Of a DNA stretch of 64,000 nt, positions 47,271 to 58,026 are shown in pieces. The notes under the pieces are model-generated. The model saw nothing but the letters and a program-made list of their open reading frames with translations, was not told the DNA's origin and made no database searches. Position 1 is the stretch's first letter. Each line of letters opens with the position of its first letter. Source of the stretch: Paulownia fortunei (Eukaryota > Streptophyta > Magnoliopsida > Lamiales > Paulowniaceae); contig CM033109.1 in assembly GCA_019321725.1 (NCBI GenBank), forward strand, positions 7,409,993 to 7,473,992, in the 5' to 3' direction. A program made the translations under genes and the position numbers.

Positions 47271-48640
47271 TTTTTGAAAAGTCTGAAGGATTTCCTTTTA
47301 TTGCTCATTTTTCTTACAATTTGCTAACGTGATGGGAAAAGGTGAAAGTGTTATATAAGTATGAAAGAGAGGTTTAGAAGTGGTTACCAACTTTGGATTC
47401 CCCCTAGGATGAATAGCCTTGTCAATATTTTTTATATTATGAAAAGTTATGATCTAATTAGCCTACTTGATTGAATTTTCACTTGAAAAAGAAACATGAC
47501 ACTGAGTATAAGATTAGATTGAGGTTGGGCATAAAATTGAACTTTTTCATTAGTACGCAAAGAGGTTGTCAATGTTAAAAGTGTGTTTTTGATCTTATTG
47601 ATAGCTTGTGAAGTCTGGTTATTGATATTTATTTGTGCATACATAAATTCTTGCAAAGTTTCCTCAAAAGATATTGTATGCGGAGCTGGATAAGAAGGAA
47701 AGTTTAGTGGCTTATGTGAATGTAGAAGTTGGACACGGTTTTCATCTCACCAACTAAAATTAGGATAATTTTTTCATTGTGGATTATAAGTTTCAGAATA
47801 TAGAAAATGAAAAGGTTTTTTTAAATGTGTTCATGACATTTGTTTGTGTTGGAATATTTAAACATTTATTGGTGGAATGTCCCACAAGTTCACAAATGCA
47901 ACAAACTTCTTCATCTTGTATAGATCTGATTTCTTTTACTTTTTTAAGTTTCATGGCCTTAACTTTTCTTGTTAAACTAGCAATCATAACATTTAAATCA
48001 TTTTCTTAACTAAACTAATATTTTTTTTTTAATATTAGCAAGATTAGATCTAATAGAACTTTCGGAATATGTCATGATTGAAAGTTTTCTGTCAAATAGT
48101 CTAGATATTCTGGGATTTTATCAGGTTTTTTATCAAAAAAACTCACCATTACATATTATTTTAACAAATTATTTTGTTTCAAGAGTTGAACCTTCATAAA
48201 AGAAACTAATTAAGCGTTATTTTTTAAAATCTTGATGTGGGCATGAATTTAACAAATTTTTAAATCTTTCTTAACATTGAAAAAAACTTCACTAGAATTT
48301 TGAGAAAATTGGATTTGTCTTTTCAAAGCATTAATTTTATGAGTTGGAAAGAACATTTTCAAAAATTCAGCTTACATTTCTTGTCAAATGCCAACTAACC
48401 TAAGTTTTAAAGAATTAAGTCAAGTTTTTGCTTTATCTTTTAAAGAAAAAGGAATAATTTGAGTTTAATGATTTTATTTGTACAAGTTTGATCTTCAAAA
48501 GTGACACATATTTCATTAAATTCTTTCAGACACAAGTAAGGGCTTTTAGAGTTTCAATCATGGAAATTAGGAAGTAAATGAATTATATCTGACTTGAATT
48601 GAAAGTTATTTGCATTGAAAGAAAAAATGAAAAAAGAAGG
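47271..48640 (-). pseudogene. Gypsy gag with CCHC zinc knuckle, degenerate
   Basis: On the minus strand, across frames: SPYLCLKEFNEICVTFED near 48520, then IIKLKLFLF, DKCKLNF and KDKSNF pieces of the retrotransposon gag domain (48280-48490), and FFDKKPDKIPEYLDYLTENF near 48100. A perfect CX2CX4HX4C knuckle (CCICELVGHSTNKC) lies at about 47860-47905, followed by SLRTNEKVQFYAQPQSN near 47520. Many stops are present. It would encode the nucleocapsid and capsid. Confidence 0.85.
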
Positions 48641-48871
48641 AAAAGAATTTCGATGAGGTTGCAAGTAATAACGCATGGTACTCACCTATTGATTCTCATT
48701 TTCATCCTGAATACTTTTATTTTCAACCACGGTGGAAGTGTATGGAGGTGACTCAAATAAATTTTCAAACAAAATTTTATAATTATTTATAACTAAATAA
48801 CGAGAATTATGACTACAATACGATATGAACATATAATCATGCAATATTTACAAACTTGAATACTTACCTTT

Positions 48872-48898
48872 TCTTACTTGACAATGACGCTAAAAACT
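48872..48898 (-). promoter_or_regulatory. Primer binding site of the gypsy element
   Basis: Directly inside the 5' LTR the minus strand reads AGTTTTTAGCGTCATTGTCA, a decayed form of TTTTTGGCGCCGTTGCCGG, the tRNA-Asp-type site normal for Athila/Tat elements. Confidence 0.75.
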
Positions 48899-51017
48899 TG
48901 TTACAACTTTAAGGTTACAAACTCAAATGTAGGTTGTGTCAAGTTATAAATTTCTCCAAAATTCGAGGTCGATCCACAATAAAGATGTTTGAAATTTTCA
49001 TGATTATATTTTTTAAAAGATAGAGTCAATGTCGTTTAGAACATAAAGAAAAATTTATATTATAATTAAGAAATCAAAGTAATAAAAGTACTTAAGATTA
49101 GGGTTCCGCTCTTGAGTTTTGGATATAAGAAAGATTATTTATTTATTTATTTAGTTCTTTTAAATACCACGATAAGAATTCATATACAATAAATGTTTCA
49201 ATGGGAAAATGTTATCAAATAACTCATGCATTAAGGAAATCAAAATATTATCTTATTATTTGCAAATTATATTTTAACATCAATATTTGTTTATAAGACC
49301 AATTATATATGCGCACATTTGTCTCTAACAAATCAAGATTTCATGTTAGCAGTTGGTGGAGTAGAACTATACAATAAGTTAAATGAATCCAAGTATTTGT
49401 TGTGTCATTGATCATATAAAAATCAAGAATCGCCACTAAACAAGAAGGGGTTTAATACCAACACTTATTTATGGGATTAAACATTTATGTACACATTTGT
49501 CTATAACAAATCAAAATTTTATGTTAGCAGTCAGTGGGGTAGAACCGTACAATAAGTTAAATGAACTCAAGTATTTATTATTCCATTGGAGATACATAAA
49601 TCAAGAATCACCACAAAACAAGAAGGGTTTTAACGCCAATACTTATTTATGATATTAAATATTTATGCACACCTTTGTCTACAAGAAATCAAGATTTCAC
49701 CTTAGCAGTCGGTAGAGTAGAACTGTACAATTAGCTATGAACCTAAGTATTTGTTGTGTCATTGATGATACATATATCAAGAATCACCACAAAACAAGAA
49801 GGGTTTTAACGCCAATACTTATTTATGAGATTAAATATTTATGCACACCTTTGTCTATAAGAAATCAAGATTTCACCTTAGCAGTCGATAGAGTAGAACT
49901 ATACAATAAGCTATGAACCTAAGTATTTGTTGTGTCATTGATGATACATAAATCAAGAATGACCATAAAACAAGAAGGATTTCAATAAAAAAATTAAAAC
50001 AATAATACAACACATTTGAACATTATGCATCTTTATAATCATTTTTCTTCCTCTATCAAGAGGTTTACCATTTCTCTTCATCTAAATAAAATTTAAAAAT
50101 ACATAATTAAAGTAGAAAAGACTAAAAATAGAAGAGAAACTAGAGAATATATTTCTATTACTACTAGAAAACTTAACCTAAAAAAAGATAATAATAAAAC
50201 TTATTTTCCCCTATAAGGGTTTGTTTGTGTATCTTAAATATCATCTAAGAATCCCTATTAATAGTAGAATAGTACCTAAATTGACATCTCCAAATTCACT
50301 CCAAATGAATTTTAAATTAACTTCAAATGTGCTCTAAATTTACATATCTTTTTTAGATTTGAATTTTATCACATATTTTTCTTCATGCAATCACCTAATT
50401 TTGGATAAATGGTCGATATAAAAGTAATAAACTTGTTTGTTAGCTTCATTTTTCAACTTGAATTATTTAATTCCAACTATTAAGAAGAAAGTTATGCTTA
50501 ATTCAAGGAGATATATCTCCATAAATAGTTTTTTTCCAATACATATACTTGGACGAATTTTTTGTTATAACCAAGACTGAATTGGGTTGAACTTCCAACA
50601 ACAAAATTGTAGTTTCATCTCTTAAATTTTAAATGAAGTAAGATTCAAGTCCATATGGCTTTTGGACATAGAGTTATGTCCAAAATACGAAAACTGCATA
50701 AATCTAAAAACATGTTTATTTTGAATTTAATATACGTCCAACAATCACTTGCAAAATTCAAGATATTTTGATCTACACATGATAGATTTAGGCAAAAATG
50801 ATAATTTTCTTCTAATTATGATATTTTTTTGATCCAATAAAATATTATCTCTCAAATTATTCACGATACGTATTATCTTCTTTGGTTTCATTTTGACTCA
50901 TTTTGATCTCTTTTTATTTATTGATTTTCAAACACAAAATATTAATAAAACTATAATATTAATAAGAATAAAATATAAAAAATATAAAAAAAAATAATAT
51001 CAAAATATACACTTATA
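48899..51017 (-). repeat. 5' LTR of the gypsy element (2119 bp)
   Basis: It is the partner of 36116-37774 and abuts the primer site at one edge and the AAGAG duplication (51018-51022) at the other. It is about 460 bp longer than the 3' LTR, mostly because of extra tandem units. The outer TG is worn (ACTTATA in place of ACTTATCA on the plus strand). Confidence 0.9.
49200..49990. repeat. ~178-bp tandem array in the 5' LTR (four copies)
   Basis: GCAGTYGRTRGRGTAGAAC recurs at 49349, 49527, 49705 and 49881, giving periods of 178, 178 and 176. Each unit also carries AGTATTTGTTGTGTCATTGA, ATCAAGAATCACCACAAAAC and TTATGCACACCTTTGTCTA-type sequence. The last two units are the most alike. Confidence 0.92.
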
Positions 51018-51022
51018 AAGAG

Positions 51023-51380
51023 GTGCAATACAATGCCCCCCTCCCACTTTTCCAACTAGCTATAGATATATTATCTCACTCCATGACAAAGGTAAGTTCA
51101 TAGGTGTGCTCTCTAAGTATTCTCTCATTTTATGTTTTTCATCTCAGAGCAGTACGTTGACTTGTAGGCCGAAGGTTTTAACTGGAAAACCTTCTGACTC
51201 CTCTAACATGCATTAGTATTACAACCTGAGCATAACAAAAAAATGACATCGAGGATGCTCGACTGATTCCAATCCACATCAGGCTGGAACTCAGTTAATG
51301 CCTTTCAGCAGTACTACAAGAGTTGGATGTGATGCTTGTGAGGTGCTTGTTTTCTGCTAATACAAAAGATAAGAAATGTG
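51023..51380. other. Single-copy-looking spacer between the gypsy element and the solo LTR
   Basis: Less AT-rich than average. It may be a piece of an old host gene on either strand, but no protein was recognised. Confidence 0.35.
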
Positions 51381-51385
51381 GAATC

Positions 51386-53614
51386 TGTTAGAGTAGGATG
51401 TCCAACGCCCCAATTAGATTGAGTGTATTATACTCTTTTGTTTTTATAAAAACAATCTTATTGGCAATCATATTAATAAAAAAAGCATGTTCTTTATCTT
51501 ATATTTTGCATTTTTTAATTCTGTAAATTAGATAAAGTCCTTACACCAAATTTAGCTATGGGGCATGGTCGCGTATATGATGGCGATCATGGAACATGCC
51601 TCTAAGGCTTTGGTTTTAAATAAATTCCGAGTCGAGAGCTTTTTGAGATGGAATATCAAATAGCTCAGTAAAACTCGTACATATAATACATGCTCATGAG
51701 ACGAGGATGTCACATTCTATTGGCATTAGCATAGAGACGTAAGTGCATATATGTGGGTGCTTGTTAGGGAATAAGTACACTAAATATGGCCTGCAAGAAA
51801 TTTTTAGTTGGAGGCTTTTGCCTATCGAAATAAGAATTTCTGTGTTGTGATAGTACATGACTAGTCCTCAGACTTGAGACACGATGGTAGCCTTGTGTGC
51901 ATCCTGCAGCACTTTGATATATCTGCTGATTGCTTGACAATTACAAAGGGGGTATGTTGGGTGTTGCACTGATGTGCATTGAGGTTTGTCAGTGGCCAAC
52001 ATAGAATTCGACACTTGTCTTTTTAAACAAGGAAATCTCCTGTGTTTTTATAGTTCATGATTCAAAAACCTTGGCTAAGGCAGTATGAATTGTGATTCAT
52101 CAAGAATCATTGAAACTTAAAATAAGATCACAGTTATTGAATCATTTACGATTTTGACTTATAATTCATGTCTTAGATTCAATCAGGAGATTAGCTGTCG
52201 AAAGGACCGTACGTGTATGATACTCGCAACTGAAATAGGTTTACTCGCTATTTCACCTAAGACTAGTTTGTCATGACTACTTACTAGGTGTTTTCATGAA
52301 TAGTGAGGTTCTTGGAATTAAGGAGTTGATTCCAAGCAGATTAATTAATTGAATTAATCAATTGGAATAATTTTTATTCATAAGTTGCAAATGTTGCAAA
52401 CCCACTACTAGATTAGTAGTGAATCTAATAGGGTCACACATCTTTATAGAAAGTAACATTTCTAATTTTAGATTTTATCCAATGGTTGAAAATTAATTAA
52501 TTAATACTGATCAATTAATTAAGGGTTCTATTTAATTTAATAGTTAAATTAAATTATTCAATTAAGTAATTAGATTATTTAATTGGACCTAATTTTATTA
52601 GGAAGCCCAATTGGAATAAATTAAATTAATCAATTGGATTGATTAAATTGGGATTGAATCAATTGAATTGATTTGGAAATTTTTGAGTTCAATCCCAAAA
52701 TAAATGTGGATCACTTAAGAAGCCCACTAAAGTATGAAGAGAATAAATTAAATAAATATGATTTATTTAATTAACATATTTATAGATAAATAAATATAAT
52801 GACCAATTTTATAGGATAAAATAGGCCACTAAGATTTAATTTATGTATAAATATAATTATAGTATATATATATATGATATATATCTATCTTGATATTATT
52901 TAAAGAGTTTAAATTAATATCAACAATGTATGTAGACAATTTTGATAATTAATATAGTTTTAAATTAGTTCACATACAATAGAAGAGTGAAAAGATAAGA
53001 GTTTTTGGAAGATTTGGAATCCTTCCAAGATAAGGTTTTGAAATAGTTTAAAATAGAAAAACTTTTCAAAAGTTGAAAAATGATTAAAATTTTCAGCCCT
53101 ATATATATGAGGGATGAAAATTACATAATTCAATTTTCAAAAATTTGAGCAAAAATATTTTGTTTAAAGTCTTCTATTTTTACTTTTCAAGAAAAGAGAA
53201 GAAAGAAAAAGCAAATCAGTTTCTTGTTATTTTCTTCATATTATTGTTTTAAGAACTTAAACAATCAATCTTTATTGTTCTTGAAAATATACTCTGGTTT
53301 TAGATTAGTAAACAATTAAAAAAATACTAGCGAATTCTTTTGATTGGTGTTGCTTTTTGTATCATGGACCTGATAGAGGAGAGACACTTGGATCCCTGCG
53401 AGTTCTGATAGTCTAGGATAAGTAATTGATTGCTTCATTCCCTACAACAATCGGAGTATACGAAATGTATAATCCAATTTTATATTTATTTATATATTTA
53501 CTTGAATAAGCGCGATCGTTAAAATTGCTTTCGAATCAAATTGGTTAAATTTATTTTTTATAAAAAATTTAATTTTTCACTACGTATACCCCTATAATTA
53601 TAACGAATCCAACA
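51386..53614 (+). repeat. Solo LTR (family A copy 3), 2229 bp, with exact 5-bp target duplication
   Basis: It starts TGTTAGAGTAGGATGTCC and ends ACGAATCCAACA, with GAATC on both sides (51381-51385 and 53615-53619). No primer site, gag or pol is inside, so it arose by LTR-LTR recombination. It is the best preserved copy and defines the family. Superfamily not assigned. Confidence 0.92.
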
Positions 53615-53619
53615 GAATC

Positions 53620-54760
53620 AGCTTCAATTCTTGAATGTTGTATGATGGATCAATAATTTTAGGATATAGAGTGACAGTACTTACTTTTTGTTGGTATATT
53701 GTTCTGCCATTTTTCTACAAGAGTTGAACAAGATGGATCATATCATACCGCAACCTGATAATTTTTTGTGATCTCCAGCGTTTAGATTTATATTTGCTTT
53801 TATCTTGGGAAAAAAAAAAAGAAGAAGAGAGCTTTCATTGTTTACAATTAAAAAAAAGAGATTGGTCAATCATCTATCCCCTCTAAATTCCAATTATACA
53901 TTCTTGCTAAAACATGCGTTGCCATATTTGTTCTAAGAGGATATTTTGCCGAGCTCTTGAACTCTTTAAAATATTTAAGATACTTGATAGTTTCTAAAAT
54001 TTTAAAAAATATTTAGTATAAATTTTATGAAATGAGCTAATAATTTTAAAAAATAAAATATTAAAATTTTATAAAGTTCTTAAATAAAAACAAAAAGAAC
54101 TCAACGTACTTTTTAAAATATTAGCAAACTCTCATAATTTGATCATTTAAATTCTAAAAATCATCATTATTAACATCTTATTAAAGATATAATTTTATTT
54201 CCCTTAAATACTTCAAGAATGCTATAATAAAAACAAAATTTATGTTATAAGCTCTAAAAAAAAAATTATAAAATATAAAAATTTATAATATTTTTTTAGA
54301 TAAACGCTACTAAACATTGTCTAAAAGTTCTAATCTTTTCCCAACTTTATGAATATAAAAAGGTCAACGATGCCACGCACTAAAGCGATTTATTATGCTA
54401 ATAATTATGTCTTAAACCGTCCCATGCGTAGCTTTAAATAGGACTATCAAATGGTGGAGCTGAATTAAAGTTAGGGTTGGGCTTCTGCTTGAAGGAAAGC
54501 TTGTACACGAGAACCAATCTTTTAAGGCCTGATTTAATATTGGGTCAAGTTTCGGAATGGCCCAATGATTCTTGGTCCAAATTCAGCTCATATTATTAGC
54601 ACACTAAATGATGTATACGAGCATTTCATCAAATTGTTAAGAGGCAATATGTGCATTTTGAAGTGTTCATTGAGAGTTTACAATTATCGCGATTATAAAA
54701 AATAAAAAATAAAAGAGTTTTTGTGATGTTTTTTCAGTCTTTTCAACTAAGTAATATATA
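53620..54760. other. AT-rich intergenic spacer
   Basis: No gene or bounded repeat was seen. Confidence 0.5.
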
Positions 54761-54766
54761 GAGCAG

Positions 54767-56063
54767 AGGCAGAGGGGGGCGGTTGGGTGCAGTCACCCCT
54801 CCTCAATTTTTTAAAAATATATTTTTTATTTATAAAATTTAATAAAATCAAAATTTTGCTCCCATTTAAATTATGAAATTATCTCAATTATCCCCCCTTA
54901 AATTTTTATAAACTTATTTTGAATATGTCAATTTAAAGATATTCTAAATTATTTGACACTTTATTTTTTTGAAATTTTAGGTGATTATCATTAATATAAA
55001 GTTTTAAAAGGCATTTGTACTATTAAAATTTTATTATGATTTTGTCTCAACAAATATAATTTATATTAGTCAAAAAATACTCATTATTGTTATTTTTTAT
55101 ATTTATTTGTTAGTTTTTAACTTATTTGATTCCACTATCTTATTTATAATTTAAGATTATTTTAAATTTTATGTTGCAAGAAATCATAAAACAAGGTTTT
55201 TCATAATACATTTCATTTGGTTAATGATTATGAAATAATACTAAGATGTTTACAATAGTTTTTGAAAGTAAGTTTGATTAATAAATCCATTTTTGCATGT
55301 TAATATAATTTTTTAAACGTTAAAAATTATTTTTATTTAAACAATATTTCTCTTTCCCAATAAAAATAATTAAGAACTTCATCTATTTTTTAATATATTT
55401 TTAATTCATTGTTTTCTTATAATATTTTTTTCTTTCACATTTATATAATTTATTTATTTTATTAAGTTTTCTTTGTCTAATATTTTGCATTTTATTTACT
55501 TTTTAATTTTGTTTGGTCCAATAAGAATTAGATTAGCATTTCATTTTTTGTTACGATTTGAAATATAATTTAACAACATCATAATTAGAATATTAAAATT
55601 ATTTTTTTTTTGAATTTTCCTCAAGTAATCTTTCATAAATGTAGCTACTTATATAAATTATATTTCATTTAAAAAATATTTTTCTTTTTTCACAATAGTA
55701 AGATAATTTTGAACACTTAATAATTATTCATAAAATTGTAATAAAATTGTAAGAATTACTCTAATATCCGAATTATATTTTCTAACTTTGTAAGTTAGGT
55801 TTTTTTTTTTGTGTAAAATTGAATTATAATTGATTCTCATTTTCATTTAAGAGTCATTTTTTTTTATTATTTATACAAACATGATATGTATGAGAAATTT
55901 ATTTATAAATATCACATTTTTATATATAGTTGTATTTATTTTTTAATAATTAATTAATAAAAAAATTATAATAAAAAATATTTTTATGGGTGAAAAAAAT
56001 AATTAATATTATATTTTTAATAATCAAATCTCGCCCTCCTAAAGTGAAATCTTGGCTCTGCCC
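54767..56063. mobile_element. Probable non-autonomous hAT-like element, about 1.3 kb
   Basis: The left end reads AGGCAGAGGGGGGCGG and the right end (inverse) reads GGGCAGAGCCAAGATTTCAC with AGGAGGGCGAG following, a terminal pattern seen in many plant hAT derivatives. The interior is extremely AT-rich and has no transposase. An 8-bp duplication could not be confirmed, so the edges are approximate. Confidence 0.55.
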
Positions 56064-57050
56064 TGATAGTATCCGTAAGCGAAAAGATAACCAATTCGAC
56101 CGTTGTTTCAATTACGAAAAAAAAATTAAACATTGCATTCTTATCACATTTTAACTTCTTAAAGAACACAATTTTCTTTGAATGAACTTTATTGTAATGT
56201 TCGGCTAATTTGTAGTATTGTATGTGAATCTTATAGATCAATTAGCAGCATTGAAAAGCTCTTCTTCACAAATTATTCAAATTTATAAGTACGATCATTT
56301 TATTTAATTAAAAAAAAAGAAAAGAAGTATTTCATTTAATTTTGTTAATAAAATCATATATGCCTCGACAGGGAGTTAGGCATGACCCTACCAATTGTAA
56401 ATCTCGGAAAGACAGTATAAAGGGAGGGGGCCTAAACCTAAGATCATGTAGAACCAAAGTTGGTCAATCCCAGTCGAGGAGCTCCTCTAATCATGTTATG
56501 CAGCAAATCGTTGAACCGAAAATTTACCATTAAGGGTATATCTTTGTTGAGCAAAAGAAGTAAAGAAACTTGAAATGTTGTTAATTTTGTGGAGGTTAAG
56601 TGTTAATTATGCTAACAAATTTTGATGGGTCATGCTCAGGAAACATGTAACATCAGTCAAATTTGATTTTAAGCTAAGTTCAAGAGATCAATAATCACAA
56701 CCCACGTTACAAAATTTATCCCAAATTAGCCATAATCTATTAGCAATAGTCCACTCTTTTTAGCTATTACTACCTTTCCTTCATCGAATGTCAGCTCCTG
56801 TTTCTGTGTGCATTCTAAAAGACAAACTAGACTCCCCAGCTCCAGATTGACTCTCCATCCGAAGAGCCTGTGATAAAGAACATATGAGGAAACTTGAAAT
56901 TTAAGACTAGGCCCCAAAACTTAAAGAGAGAGGTAAGCCTACCTGACTTGGAGAAGTTTGATTGAGAGTGTCAGAAGCCAACAAGGAATCTACGTGGCCT
57001 TCACATCATTTAATGTTAGACCTTCCACCTAGACTTATTTACTTTTTTGG
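56064..57050. other. Intergenic or decayed retrotransposon sequence
   Basis: 56340-56540 and 56740-57000 are less AT-rich and contain TATAAAGGGAGGGGGCC, which resembles an LTR promoter. No ends or proteins could be assigned. Confidence 0.4.
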
Positions 57051-57054
57051 ACTT

Positions 57055-57550
57055 GTTCATCAAAATATTAGTATTAAAAATAAAATTTCAAACTATTAAT
57101 ATTTATATATATTTCTCAAACACCACAAAGAAATCCATTAATAAATAGGTGATTACAAAATATACTCAATTTTTTTGTTTTAAACTTGAGTCAACTAAAC
57201 AATGGAGAAAGAAAAAAAACTCTTTATTAAGTACCCACAACTAAATATTCCAAATTACTAGATTAAGAAATAAAAAAATACCAAGAAAGAAAACTCATAA
57301 AGTCTTCACTGTTTGCACTCGCCAGAAGAAAACGCGACTTCACGCCTCAAAATAATCTTGTAAAGCCGAACTAATTTGCACCAAGACCCATAATCATTCG
57401 TGATCAAATCCTCTATTTGACACACTCAAACTACAGCCAATAACTGGCCTTTTATATTATGCATTACTCTAATTCCAATTTGGAGCCATCCACTATTTTT
57501 TCTCTTTTTTTTTTTTTTTTTGGTTTTCTTTTGTGGGGTGGGCCCCAACA
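57055..57550 (-). repeat. 3' LTR of a minus-strand Copia element (family B)
   Basis: On the minus strand it starts TGTTGGGGCCCACCCCACAA at 57550 and shares with 28202-28784 the strings GGATGGCTCCAAATTGGAAT, AGTAATGCATAATA and AGAGGATTTGA. The far edge (about 57055) is not precisely defined. A polypurine tract precedes it. Confidence 0.75.
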
Positions 57551-57562
57551 ATCTCCCCCACT
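57551..57562 (-). promoter_or_regulatory. Polypurine tract of the minus-strand Copia element
   Basis: The minus strand reads AGTGGGGGAGAT immediately before the LTR start TGTTGGGG. Confidence 0.75.
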
Positions 57563-58021
57563 ACCATAAGAGAAAATACACATTGTACTAACATAATGGA
57601 ATGAGACTATGCCATCACTTTGCAGGCTCAACCATTATATACTCGGAAAACTTTTTGAACAAATTGTATAGGTTTGCAGCAAACTTAGTGAAGTCATAAT
57701 TAACCAATTCTTAAGAAGCTACTCTCATTAACGAGCGAACCAAGTAATGTTGCAAAACTTCTATATGTTGTTGGGAATCTTAATTTTTTGTTACTTATCC
57801 TCAACTTTAATATGAGTCTTCTTGGTCAGACCAACCAAAATTTTATTGTGTTAATTGGTGATAGGTACAATTTTTCATATTCAATACTTATTGTGAGTGA
57901 CATATTACTGATATTGCAAGCATTCAAAATATCTTTATGAAAATCTCCTCTAATTGGACACAACTCTAATAAAAAATAATATGGAGTAAGATCACGAACA
58001 ATAACTTATGGTTATACAGTT
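57563..58021 (-). other. Decayed internal Copia sequence
   Basis: It lies between the polypurine tract and the inserted solo LTR. By position it should be the end of RNase H or untranslated sequence. No motif is readable. Confidence 0.4.
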
Positions 58022-58026
58022 TTCAC

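Larger units (their letters stand above)
36116..51017 (-). mobile_element. Ty3/gypsy LTR retrotransposon (Athila/Tat type), 14.9 kb, defective, with nested insertions
   Basis: The element runs from the 5' LTR (48899-51017) to the 3' LTR (36116-37774) on the minus strand. It is flanked by the target duplication AAGAG (36111-36115 and 51018-51022). The order on the minus strand is 5' LTR, a primer site resembling TTTTTGGCGCCGTTGCC, gag, zinc knuckle, protease, a large insertion (about 41.28-46.88 kb), protease end with the first residues of reverse transcriptase, a deletion of the rest of pol, a LOG pseudogene, a non-coding tail, a polypurine tract and the 3' LTR. The two LTRs are related but clearly diverged, so the insertion is not recent. 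It cannot move by itself. Confidence 0.88.

Noticed and set aside
49200..49990. Possible CRISPR-like array of regularly spaced repeats
   Set aside because: Units are contiguous ~178-bp tandem copies without unique spacers, inside an LTR of a plant retrotransposon.
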